64,000 bases of DNA from JAIRMO01 sp046533115 (GTDB lineage: Bacteria > Spirochaetota > Spirochaetia > Treponematales > Breznakiellaceae), in contig NZ_JAJQRC010000013.1 in the NCBI RefSeq assembly GCF_046533115.1, positions 11,702 to 75,701 of the forward strand, given 5' to 3'. Of this stretch, positions 6,149-14,540 are shown in pieces (the stretch's first letter is position 1; each line of letters starts with the position of its first letter). The position numbers were made by a program, and so were the translations under genes. The notes beneath the pieces were generated by a model, which did no database searches, was not told where the DNA came from, and worked only from the letters and a program-made list of their open reading frames with translations.

Positions 6149-8725
6149 CTAAACCGAGGGACTGACCTCGATCAACTGCGGGGAGTCCCCGGACTGTTCG
6201 GAGCCTCCCTGATTACCTTCCTGGGCAGCCTTGCCGCCCAAATTAACGGGGAACAGGCACCCTACCAGGAGGTATATCCCGATGCCGACCCCCAGCAGCA
6301 GGGGGAACCCGCTGGATACGGCCAGGATCCGGGCCAGGGCGCTGCCCGCCACGGATAACCCGCCGTTCATACCCCAGGCCCAGGGGAGCAGGTGGGGTTT
6401 ATTCTCCTGGAGGCTGTCCAGGCCGTTGGGATAGGGAACCCCCATGAAAAAGGCCGGGGGAGCGATAATAAGCCCTGCGGCGAGGATCCGTAACCCCAAA
6501 GCCGCCGAATTAAAATAGTTAAGAAAGCTATCCAGGCCAAAGATATAAAACAGGAAAAACCCGGCAATACAAATACAGGAACCCAACACCACCCTGCCCC
6601 GGATCCGTTTGAACCGGCTGCTAACCAGGTTACCCAGGGCGGAAAAAATCAACATGGTGGTAATCACGATGCTGGCGGAATAGGTGGGGTTAGAAAGGAA
6701 CACCCCCAGCCGCTGGATAAGGAAAATCTCAATCAGCATATAACCGAGTCCCAGCCCCGCATAGTATAAGATGACCCCCACCGCGCCCCGGGGGTGTTGC
6801 AGGAGCTGCTTCCTCCGGCCCACCACGGGGATAAGGATCACGATAAATCCGAAGATACAGGCCTGAATCAGCAGCCCCAGGAGCAGGAGATACCCCCATT
6901 CCTCGGACACGTCCTCCATCTGATCCAGGTAGAGGGAAAGCAGGTTCAATTTTAAAAACCCCGAATAATAGGGCCGGGAATCCCGGATAGGCCTGATATC
7001 GAAGATGTAGTCGTCTTCCACCTGGTTCCGGTCCCCTGCAAGGAATTTAAGAATCGCCCCCCGGTACATATCCGCATTGGTAAAACTTTCCACGGGGTTT
7101 TCCTCGCGGCCGTCAAAATGATCCCGGTAAACCGCCATCAGCAGCGCCGTATCCCGCTGGGGAACCTCGGTCGCCGGGGCATACAGGAGTTCAAAGGAAC
7201 GGGACCGGACAAAATCGTTCAGGGTCACGGTTTCCCCTTCGCTAAAGGCGCCGTTTTTTACCAAAATCGTGGAGGTGGACATAAAAAGGCCAAAGGCATA
7301 GAGGCTCTGCCGGGGGTCTTCCATACCCCCCTCCTCCATGGCCAGAATAACCGTGTTTAACAGTTTGAGTACATTCCGGGGAGGATTGAGCCGGTCCCAC
7401 ACGGTGATCGAGAGGATCCCCCCGGGTTTAAGGCTGGTAAGATATTCCTTAATTGCCTCCACGGTATACTTAAAATCTTCGTGGACGACATAGCCGCCGG
7501 AATTGGAGAGGCCGATGGAATCCACCAGGCTTATTTCAATCAGGTCATAGGCGGCGGGATGCTCCCCGCAAAAGGCCCGGGGCTCCCCCTGAATAACCCG
7601 GATCTGATCTGATTTGAGCAAAGAACCGGTAAACCGGGACACATTGGGATCATCCCGCAAAAGCCGGATCATCTCCGTGGAGGGTTCCACAATGTCGATC
7701 TTCCGGGCGCCCTTATACCGGGCAACCTGGGCGTTGATCCCCCCCCCCAGTTCTATCAACAACACGTCGGGGTTCGGGAGTACGGTATAGGGGGCGGCCA
7801 TGGGAAGATAATCCATATACTCCTGTTCCCCAGGCCGGAGGCTTCCCATAATCCCGATGGGTCCTGAGCCGTCCACAAAGAGCCCCCAGTAGGGCTGGTT
7901 GGGCATAACCGAAACATTTAAGGCGGCGTTATCCGAAAGTCCCGGGGCAAAATGAAAGTACTGGGAGGCATACACATGGTATTCCCCCCCGGGCCCATAG
8001 GAATGATGCACCAGTTTTGAGTCCGGATACTTGCGGACATAGCTTATGTCCTTATAATCGGATACCCGGATATCCCCCTCCAGAAAAACAAGGCAGAGGG
8101 CGCCCAGGGAGGTAACGACCAGCACCAGGAGGTGTAACAGGGAAAACCGGGAAGACTGGGTTCTCTTGTCCCAGGATACGGAAGTAAACAGGGCGGCGAT
8201 AATGGTGAGCCCCAGGATGGGTAAAATAAGGTACCGGGGGGGGAGTAAAAACATAAACACAATGATAATAAAACCCCCGACCCCGGAGCCAATCATGTTC
8301 CAGAAATAAACCCGCTGGATCTCCTCCCGCAGGGCCACAAAGGCGACCCCGGTAAAGGCGGCGATGACAAAAAACGGTACCCCGTAAATAATATAATAGG
8401 CCCCGATGAACCACAGTTGCCGGGAATCGGAGGCAAGAAAAACCGGATTAAAGGGAACCATCTGGGCGACGAACACCGCCAGGGCCAAAAGCAGGGGCAG
8501 GCTGATGGCGCAAACCGAAAGAATGACATCGGCCCGGGGGCGTACCCAGTCCGCGAGAAAGGTAAGGATGATTCCGGAGATCCCTATCCCCAACAGGGCG
8601 GTGGAAATAACCAGGGAGCCGAAATTGGACCAGCCCCCCACTGAAAAAATCCGCATCACATAGAGTTCATAGGAGATCCCCGCAACCGATATAAAGAACA
8701 GGGCGCATATCTTTGCATTTTTCAT
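6149..8725 (-). CDS. Polytopic membrane protein with spermidine-synthase-like domain
   Basis: 858 residues: an N-terminal block of about seven membrane helices (residues ~1-225), a Rossmann-type SAM/dcSAM-binding domain (~residues 320-470, with LLIELGGGINAQVA and a VEPSTEMI strand), and a second block of membrane helices (~600-830). This is the fused transporter/spermidine-synthase-like architecture found in many bacteria. The polyamine-synthase active-site motif DSxDPxG reads SLVDSIG here: the first acidic residue is lost and one Asp is kept, so ordinary spermidine synthesis is doubtful. The role is unknown; a membrane methyl- or aminopropyl-transferase is a guess. Probably in an operon with the following cNMP-binding protein. 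Start codon ATG has no clear ribosome site. Confidence 0.75.
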   Translation of the reverse strand: MKNAKICALFFISVAGISYELYVMRIFSVGGWSNFGSLVISTALLGIGISGIILTFLADWVRPRADVILSVCAISLPLLLALAVFVAQMVPFNPVFLASDSRQLWFIGAYYIIYGVPFFVIAAFTGVAFVALREEIQRVYFWNMIGSGVGGFIIIVFMFLLPPRYLILPILGLTIIAALFTSVSWDKRTQSSRFSLLHLLVLVVTSLGALCLVFLEGDIRVSDYKDISYVRKYPDSKLVHHSYGPGGEYHVYASQYFHFAPGLSDNAALNVSVMPNQPYWGLFVDGSGPIGIMGSLRPGEQEYMDYLPMAAPYTVLPNPDVLLIELGGGINAQVARYKGARKIDIVEPSTEMIRLLRDDPNVSRFTGSLLKSDQIRVIQGEPRAFCGEHPAAYDLIEISLVDSIGLSNSGGYVVHEDFKYTVEAIKEYLTSLKPGGILSITVWDRLNPPRNVLKLLNTVILAMEEGGMEDPRQSLYAFGLFMSTSTILVKNGAFSEGETVTLNDFVRSRSFELLYAPATEVPQRDTALLMAVYRDHFDGREENPVESFTNADMYRGAILKFLAGDRNQVEDDYIFDIRPIRDSRPYYSGFLKLNLLSLYLDQMEDVSEEWGYLLLLGLLIQACIFGFIVILIPVVGRRKQLLQHPRGAVGVILYYAGLGLGYMLIEIFLIQRLGVFLSNPTYSASIVITTMLIFSALGNLVSSRFKRIRGRVVLGSCICIAGFFLFYIFGLDSFLNYFNSAALGLRILAAGLIIAPPAFFMGVPYPNGLDSLQENKPHLLPWAWGMNGGLSVAGSALARILAVSSGFPLLLGVGIGIYLLVGCLFPVNLGGKAAQEGNQGGSEQSGDSPQLIEVSPSV

Positions 8726-8881
8726 ACATAATCCATAATAAGTCGGTCTCCCGAAAATTTTTATTCGGGGAAATAACCTTGAATTTCGGCGAAAAACAAA
8801 CTTTTAACCGTTTTCCTCTTACATTGAGAGGTTAATGTTTCAAAATTTACTATTTTGAGACAGTCTTAGTATAGTGAATCA

Positions 8882-8910
8882 TTGACTTAAACTCAATATA
8901 TTTTTACACT
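8882..8910 (+). promoter_or_regulatory. Sigma-70-type promoter ahead of the methyltransferase gene
   Basis: TTGACT (8882-8887) and TACACT (8905-8910) have a 17-base spacer. Transcription would start near 8917, too close to the ATG at 8920 for that to be the usual start. This favours the in-frame GTG at 8968 or 8980 for the downstream gene. Confidence 0.6.
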
Positions 8911-8979
8911 ATATTCTGGTTGGTTTGGTGGTTTCTTGGCAGTGCTCCCGTTATTTTTATAGGTAAAGTGGTAAATAAA

Positions 8980-10029
8980 GTGAAAAATTCTAATTCTGTT
9001 CCGGCTTTAGTTATTGTGGCCCTGGCAGTGGGCTTAATTATTGGGTTTGTTTTCGGTCTGACCCTGCCGTCCCTGGTTTCCGCTAAATCCGAACGGGTCC
9101 TGGCCTATGAAGAAGTGGCGGCCCAATCGGCGGTGGAGGAGGCGGCAAAACTGGCGATCGAACTGGGGGTGGACAGCCCCGAATACGGCCAGGCGTATCA
9201 AACCCTTACCAGGGGAGAACGGTACGACGGCCCCGCCCTGGCCCAGTCCATGCCCATCGAAACCAAGGAGGTATGGCTTTCCTGGATGCGGAATAACCGC
9301 AACGATTCCCCCCTGTATCTTGAGGAACGATGGAAACTGGCCCATGATTTTGTGGAGTCCTCGGAATTGAAGCGTACCGCGGATGTCCGGGCCTTTTTGC
9401 TGGCCCCCCGGGAGCATTTTGTCCGGGAACAGAACCTGAACCTGGCCTACGCCGACACCTGGCTGCCCATAGGATACGGGGCCACCATTACGGACCCGGA
9501 CGTGGTGGCGATGATGACCACGACCCTCAATATCAATCCCGGGGAACGGGTCCTGGAAATCGGTACCGGTTCGGGGTACCAGTCGGCCATTTTATCCTAC
9601 CTCACCCAGCAGGTGTATACCATCGAAATAATCAAGCCCCTCTTTATCGAGACGGATCTCCTCTACCGGGATTTGGAAAATTCCTTTCCCGTCTATGGGT
9701 CCATTAACCGGAAACTGGGAGACGGCTATTACGGCTGGGAGGAATACGCCCCCTTCGACAAGATCCTGGTTACCTGCTCTATTGATCATATCCCGCCGCC
9801 CCTGCTCAAACAGCTTAAAACCGGGGGTATCATGGTGCTGCCCCTGGGACCTCCGGGCCGGCAATATATTATGGAAGTCAAGAAGAACATCGCCGAAGAC
9901 GGGAGCATTACCCTTACCCGGCGGGATGTGTATAACGGCCTGGGGGTTAGTTTTATCCCCTTCCGGGATGAGACGGGAGCCTCCTACTCCACCTCGGAGC
10001 CGGTCGAAAAAAAGGTTATCCCCCGGTAA
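8980..10029 (+). CDS. Membrane-anchored protein-L-isoaspartate methyltransferase-like protein
   Basis: About 349 residues from the GTG at 8980; starts at 8920 and 8968 are also in frame. An N-terminal membrane segment (PALVIVALAVGLIIGFVFG) is followed by ~80 helical residues and a PCMT-family methyltransferase domain. The family pattern is visible: PREHFV, then LPIGYGATITDPDVVAMM, and the SAM motif VLEIGTGSGYQSAIL (~residue 190 of this start). PCMT repairs isoaspartyl damage by methylating proteins with SAM. Standard enzymes are ~210-residue cytoplasmic proteins, so the membrane anchor and ~100-residue extension are unusual and suggest a membrane-associated target. Divergent from the spermidine-synthase-like membrane protein. 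Confidence 0.8.
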   Translation: MKNSNSVPALVIVALAVGLIIGFVFGLTLPSLVSAKSERVLAYEEVAAQSAVEEAAKLAIELGVDSPEYGQAYQTLTRGERYDGPALAQSMPIETKEVWLSWMRNNRNDSPLYLEERWKLAHDFVESSELKRTADVRAFLLAPREHFVREQNLNLAYADTWLPIGYGATITDPDVVAMMTTTLNINPGERVLEIGTGSGYQSAILSYLTQQVYTIEIIKPLFIETDLLYRDLENSFPVYGSINRKLGDGYYGWEEYAPFDKILVTCSIDHIPPPLLKQLKTGGIMVLPLGPPGRQYIMEVKKNIAEDGSITLTRRDVYNGLGVSFIPFRDETGASYSTSEPVEKKVIPR

Positions 10030-10149
10030 CGGGTGTTCGCCGCGGCTGTTACCGCGGGTACGGCTTGACAAAGGAGGAGCGGCTGTTTCAAAATAAGCGG
10101 TGTCGTGATAAAAGTTTGACAGAAACTACTATATAAGAAGGAGATCGTA

Positions 10150-11409
10150 ATGAAAAAGCTTATTTTTTCGATGGTTTTACTCGTGATCATCTTGACCGTT
10201 CCCGTATTCGGCGGCGGGGGACGGCAGAGCGTTCCGGCGGGGAAAAAAACCGTTTCCTTTGCCCTTTGGGATGAGATTCAATACCCCGTATTTGCGGAGA
10301 TCTGTAAGCAATTTACCCAGGAAACCGGTATTGAGGTAGATCTTCAGCTGACTCCCTGGAGCCAGTATTGGACCAAGCTGGACGCGGCGGCCACCGCGGG
10401 GAATGCCGCGGATGTATTTTGGATGAACATCTTTTTGCCGAAATACGCGGACGCCGGGGTGATCGAGCCGGTGGATTCCTATTTTACCCGGGACGGATTG
10501 GATAAATCCGCCTGGTCCCCGGCGATGCTCAATTTATACACCTATAAGGACCGGCTTTACACCATGCCTAAGGGGATGGATGTGGTGGTGGTGGCCTATA
10601 ACAAGGCGATTTTCGATAAATACGGCGTCTCCTACCCCACCGAAGGATGGACCTGGCAGGATTTGGAACGGATCGGTGCCCAATTACGGGACAAGATCCA
10701 GGCCGCCGGGGGGAGTGAATATCCCCTGCTTATGGAACTGGATCCCCAGCCTTCGTATTTACAGTTCTGGCTCCAGGACGGGGTGGTTCCCTATAGCGCC
10801 TCGGGCAGCTCCAGTAATATCGGCCGGCCCGAAGCCCGCAAGGCGTTTGACGATATCCTCAAGCTCATGGATCAACGGATCCTGCCGAATTTTACCATTT
10901 TGTCCGATACCAAGGGGACGGACCTCTTCCTTTCCGGCCGGGGGGCCCTGCTTTATGTGGGGAGCTGGAAATCTTCCGTATTGGACGGCGCCTCCTTTGC
11001 CTCCCAGATCGGCCTGGTGCCCATGCCTTCTCGGGGGGTCAGTAATGTATGCGCCCTGGGGGGAATCAGCTATGCCCTGAATTCCCGGGCCAAGGACAAG
11101 GAATCTGCCTGGCAGCTTATCAAATTTCTTGGGGGCGAAATCAGCAACCGGCTGCAGGCGGAGGCCCGGATCGAAATTCCCGCCTACCTCAAGGCCCAGC
11201 CTTCGTATATCCCTTCCTTCCAGAACATCGATCCCACCGCTTTTATCAAACAAAGCGCGGCATCCACGGTATATCCCTCCCATCCCAAAATGTTTGACTG
11301 GGACGGGGTCCAGACCGAGCTGGTAACCGAAATTTTCAACCGGACCAAATCTTCCGCCCAGGCGCTGCAGGAATTAGCCGCGGAAGTTGACGCCCTGATG
11401 AAACAGTAG
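10150..11409 (+). CDS. Extracellular sugar-binding protein, family 1
   Basis: 419 residues with a signal peptide (MKKLIFSMVLLVIILTVPVFG). No lipobox cysteine is visible, so it may be periplasmic or anchored by an uncleaved signal. The mature part follows the MalE-like fold: VSFALWDEIQYP, FTQETGIEVDLQLTPWSQYWTKLDAAATAG, AADVFWMN, and a C-lobe with SAWQLIKFLGGE. It delivers a sugar to the two permeases encoded next. AAGGAG lies 5 bases ahead of the ATG. A strong hairpin sits between this gene and the permeases. The downstream amidohydrolase suggests a uronate or modified sugar as substrate, but this is only inference. Confidence 0.88.
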   Translation: MKKLIFSMVLLVIILTVPVFGGGGRQSVPAGKKTVSFALWDEIQYPVFAEICKQFTQETGIEVDLQLTPWSQYWTKLDAAATAGNAADVFWMNIFLPKYADAGVIEPVDSYFTRDGLDKSAWSPAMLNLYTYKDRLYTMPKGMDVVVVAYNKAIFDKYGVSYPTEGWTWQDLERIGAQLRDKIQAAGGSEYPLLMELDPQPSYLQFWLQDGVVPYSASGSSSNIGRPEARKAFDDILKLMDQRILPNFTILSDTKGTDLFLSGRGALLYVGSWKSSVLDGASFASQIGLVPMPSRGVSNVCALGGISYALNSRAKDKESAWQLIKFLGGEISNRLQAEARIEIPAYLKAQPSYIPSFQNIDPTAFIKQSAASTVYPSHPKMFDWDGVQTELVTEIFNRTKSSAQALQELAAEVDALMKQ

Positions 11410-11431
11410 AACCGCCGGAGCGGACGGCTAT

Positions 11432-11451
11432 CCGGGGACCCCGGTCCCCGG
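11432..11451 (+). other. Strong hairpin between binding-protein gene and permease genes
   Basis: CCGGGGAC (11432-11439) pairs with GTCCCCGG (11444-11451) around a 4-base loop, with no T run after it. In ABC sugar operons such intercistronic hairpins often protect the upstream binding-protein mRNA or reduce readthrough, so that binding protein is made in excess over permease. That role is inferred from position. Confidence 0.55.
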
Positions 11452-11473
11452 GCAGGGCAAGGGGGGCAGGGTT

Positions 11474-12382
11474 TTGTTAAACCGCTTTTGGCACATGAAA
11501 AGCCGCTTATACCGCAGAGAGGCCCTGTGGTCCTATATCTTTATTACCCCCTTCCTTGCCGGCCTGGGGGTTTTTTACCTATATACTTTTTTTAACAATA
11601 TCTATATCAGTTTTACCAATAAAAAAACCTTCGGTGTCCCGGTCTTTATCGGTTTGCAGAATTTTGTAAAACTCTTTGGGGATCCCCGGTTTCGTTCCTC
11701 CTTGGGGAATACCCTTAGATATGTGGTTTTCTGCGTACCCGCGGTGATCATATTTTCCACCCTGATCGCCTGCCTTTTGAACGCTAAAACAAAATTAACC
11801 GGCCTGTACCGGACCCTGATCTTTATCCCGGCGGTAACCATGCCTGCGGCCATAGGATTAGTGTGGCGCTGGATGATGAATTACGAATTCGGCCTTATCA
11901 ATGCCTTCCTGGGCTTGTTCGGCGCCGTCCCCCGGGCCTGGCTGAGCGATCCGAACCTGTCCCTGCCGGCGGTATCCATCGTCCTGGTATGGGCGGATGT
12001 CAGTACCAAGATGGTCATTTTATTGGCCGGTATCCAGGGTATCCCCCGGATCTATTACGAAGCAGCCACCATAGACGGCGCCGGGGGAATCCGTTGTTTT
12101 TTTAACATCACCATCCCCCTCCTCTCGCCGATGATCTTTTTTTGCCTTATTATGGAAAGCATCGGGGTGTTCCAGATCTTCGATTTTATCTATTTGATGA
12201 TCCCCCGGCTCTCCAGCGGCATGCCCGGGGCCCGGAGCGTGATATGGCTTTTCTATGACGAGGCCTTTGCCCGGTCCAACGAAGGGTACGCATCGGCGGT
12301 TACGGTGGTGTTGTTTTTTATTATCCTCGCCATAACCGTCATACAGATGGTGGTCCGCCGGCGCTGGGTCTACGAGGAATAG
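11474..12382 (+). CDS. Sugar ABC transporter permease, MalF/UgpA type
   Basis: 302 residues with six predicted membrane helices. The cytoplasmic EAA loop that contacts the ATPase is visible: YYEAATIDGAGGIRCFFNITIPLLSP (central part EAATIDGAGG). The N-terminus reads WSYIFITPFLAGLGVFYLYTFFNNIYISF, typical of the MalF-like partner in CUT1 systems. An ATG at 11495 (MKSRLYRREAL) is an alternative start. It forms the channel with the next gene product. No ATPase gene is present in this operon, so the system must borrow a shared MsmX/UgpC-type ATPase encoded elsewhere. Confidence 0.92.
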   Translation: MLNRFWHMKSRLYRREALWSYIFITPFLAGLGVFYLYTFFNNIYISFTNKKTFGVPVFIGLQNFVKLFGDPRFRSSLGNTLRYVVFCVPAVIIFSTLIACLLNAKTKLTGLYRTLIFIPAVTMPAAIGLVWRWMMNYEFGLINAFLGLFGAVPRAWLSDPNLSLPAVSIVLVWADVSTKMVILLAGIQGIPRIYYEAATIDGAGGIRCFFNITIPLLSPMIFFCLIMESIGVFQIFDFIYLMIPRLSSGMPGARSVIWLFYDEAFARSNEGYASAVTVVLFFIILAITVIQMVVRRRWVYEE

Positions 12383-12398
12383 TCATGGGGGCAGTTTT

Positions 12399-13220
12399 AT
12401 GAAGAGGACCATTACTGCGGGTATTGTCCATGGACTGCTGGTGATAAGTTCCTTAACCACGGTCCTTCCCTTTATCTGGATGATCCTCACCTCCTTTAAA
12501 ACCTACGAAGAAAGCATCCATATCCCCATGATAATCCTGCCTTCCTCCTGGAATTTTGACAATTTTACCGAGGTCCTGGCGAAATTCCCCTTTGCCTATT
12601 TTTATACCAATACGTTTTTGATGATGGCGGTGGTAGTAATCGGGCAGCTGGCCATCTGTTCCCTGGCGGCCTATGCCTTTGCCCGGCTGCGTTTTCCGGG
12701 CAGGGACCTGGTTTTTCTCCTCTGCCTCTCCCTGATGATGGTTCCGGGTCAGATATTCCTTATCCCCCGGTACAGCTTAATGGTAAAGTGGCGGCTCACC
12801 GATACCCTAACCGCCCTCTGGCTGCCCCGGCTGTTCAGCGTATTTGGGGTATTTATGCTCCGGCAGTTTTTTTCCGCCCTGCCCCGGGATCTGGACGAGG
12901 CGGCGAAGATAGACGGATGCAGCTACTGGGGCATATACCACCGGGTCCTCTTGCCCCTGATCAAACCCGGGCTGGTATCCCTGGGGATCCTCATCGCCCT
13001 GGACTCCTGGAAGGACCTGATGTGGCCCCTGATAGTAAACACGGACATGAAAAAACAGACCCTCTCCGCGGGGCTGGCCTATCTTATCGGGGAACATACC
13101 ACCATTTATCCCCTGGTTATGGCCGGGGGTTTAATGGCCGCGGCCCCGATGATTATCCTGTTTTTTATATTCCAGCGGTATTTTATTGAAGGCATTGCCC
13201 TTTCGGGCATCAAACTATGA
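12399..13220 (+). CDS. Sugar ABC transporter permease, MalG/UgpE type
   Basis: 273 residues, six predicted membrane helices. The N-terminus (LPFIWMILTSFKTYEESI) and the EAA loop (DLDEAAKIDGCSYWGIYHRVLLPLIKPG, core DEAAKIDG) match the second CUT1 permease. It ends in YFIEGIALSGIKL, the usual C-terminus of the family. It starts 16 bases after the first permease gene and is followed by the amidohydrolase gene with only 10 bases between, so all belong to one operon. Confidence 0.92.
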   Translation: MKRTITAGIVHGLLVISSLTTVLPFIWMILTSFKTYEESIHIPMIILPSSWNFDNFTEVLAKFPFAYFYTNTFLMMAVVVIGQLAICSLAAYAFARLRFPGRDLVFLLCLSLMMVPGQIFLIPRYSLMVKWRLTDTLTALWLPRLFSVFGVFMLRQFFSALPRDLDEAAKIDGCSYWGIYHRVLLPLIKPGLVSLGILIALDSWKDLMWPLIVNTDMKKQTLSAGLAYLIGEHTTIYPLVMAGGLMAAAPMIILFFIFQRYFIEGIALSGIKL

Positions 13221-13230
13221 AGGAAGTCCC

Positions 13231-14286
13231 ATGTATTACAAATACCCCATCAGCGATGTCCACATTCACGCCCCCACCCGTGCTTTCGCGGAGGAAACCC
13301 TGGCCATGGTCCGGGAATTGGGGTATCAAAAATTCGTTGTCCTCAGCTGCGCCTCCCTATTTCCGGAATTTATGGGCAACAATATACTCTGCGCCGCCAT
13401 CAAATTAAAAAGTTCCGGCCGGGCTTATGCCTTTGCCGCGGTGCATTATCCCGAAACCGGAGCCCCCGGTCCGGAAGAAATGCTTGCCCAGGCTGCCCTG
13501 TACCATGAACTCGGGTTTGACGGCATCAAAATGATGGACGGCAAGCCCAATATACGCTTACGCACCGGTATCCCCCTGGACGATCCCGCCTATGATCCCC
13601 TGTTTTCTTTCATGGAAAGCGTGGATATGCCCCTGCTCTACCATGTCAACGACCCGGTCGAATTCTGGACCTGGGATCTGATGCCCCGGTGGGCCCAGGC
13701 GATGGGGGATCAGGTGTTTTATGGGGACGGGCGTTACCCCTCAAAACAACAGATCGAAGATGAAGCCCTGGGAATTTTGGATAAACACCCCAAACTGCGG
13801 GTCATTTTTCCCCACTTTTTTTTCACCGCCATAGACCGGGAACGGACCAAACAGCTATTCGATACCTACCCCCAGGTGTCCTACGATATAACCCCCGGTT
13901 GGGAAATGTTTGAGAGTTTTGCCCAGGATTACGAACCCTGGCGGCAATTTTTTATCGATCATTCCCACCGCATCCTCTTTGGGACCGATACCATAAGCGA
14001 CCATTGGCGGGAAACCGTGAGCTGCCTGCGCCGGGTTATGGAAACCTCCGAGGAATTTGTTGCCTTTGAGGAGCAATGCCGGGGGCTTGCCCTGGACGGG
14101 GACGCCCTTAAGGATATTTATCAGCGTAACTTTGACCGTTACCTGCCCAATGCGCCCCGGCCCATGAACCTGGCGGGGTTACGGGCCTACGGCCAATCCC
14201 TGTACCCCCGCGCCGCGGCCCTGGGGCAACACAGCCAAAAAGCCGCGGCCGATATAGACGAGGCCCTGGCGGCTCTGGACGCATAG
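13231..14286 (+). CDS. Amidohydrolase-family (TIM-barrel, metal-dependent) hydrolase
   Basis: 351 residues from the ATG at 13231, chosen because AAGGAAGT precedes it by 4 bases; an upstream in-frame ATG overlaps the permease gene. The amidohydrolase-2 pattern is present: the metal-binding HxH in SDVHIHAP near the N-terminus, a LGFDGIKMMDGKPN strand, a lone His in LYHVNDPVEFW, another in FPHFFF, and the C-terminal Asp in LFGTDT. Such enzymes hydrolyse or decarboxylate small cyclic or carboxylated compounds (lactones, uronates, dihydroxybenzoates). Its place at the end of a sugar transport operon suggests action on the imported compound. The exact reaction is unknown. Confidence 0.82.
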   Translation: MYYKYPISDVHIHAPTRAFAEETLAMVRELGYQKFVVLSCASLFPEFMGNNILCAAIKLKSSGRAYAFAAVHYPETGAPGPEEMLAQAALYHELGFDGIKMMDGKPNIRLRTGIPLDDPAYDPLFSFMESVDMPLLYHVNDPVEFWTWDLMPRWAQAMGDQVFYGDGRYPSKQQIEDEALGILDKHPKLRVIFPHFFFTAIDRERTKQLFDTYPQVSYDITPGWEMFESFAQDYEPWRQFFIDHSHRILFGTDTISDHWRETVSCLRRVMETSEEFVAFEEQCRGLALDGDALKDIYQRNFDRYLPNAPRPMNLAGLRAYGQSLYPRAAALGQHSQKAAADIDEALAALDA

Positions 14287-14391
14287 GGAAGCACCGGAAA
14301 CCGGAGTTTTCAGCGCCTTTCATCATGAGGGGTTGCAGTGGTCTTAAAATAACGTAAGTCGTAAATCCGTCTTATATTCTATAATTATCTA

Positions 14392-14420
14392 TAGACAAAC
14401 CGGAGAAATGCATATAAAAT
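14392..14420 (+). promoter_or_regulatory. Candidate sigma-70 promoter in the 14.29-14.54 kb gap
   Basis: TAGACA (14392-14397) and TAAAAT (14415-14420) are 17 bases apart, ~120 bases ahead of the LysM-protein gene. The rest of the gap between the amidohydrolase and that gene is A+T-rich and shows nothing else I can name. Confidence 0.4.
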
Positions 14421-14540
14421 GAGCGTATAGTGTATTATTGACCGTAAGAAACTGCGATTTCGTTCCGATATAGTACTAGACGGGCTTGCCAAATATGTGA
14501 TGGGAAGTTTGTCGATTTTCATAAGATGGAGTTTGATAGG

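Noticed and set aside
10116..10137. TTGACA...TATATA as a promoter for the binding-protein gene at 10150
   Set aside because: Only 8 bases separate the two boxes, far from the 16-18 needed.
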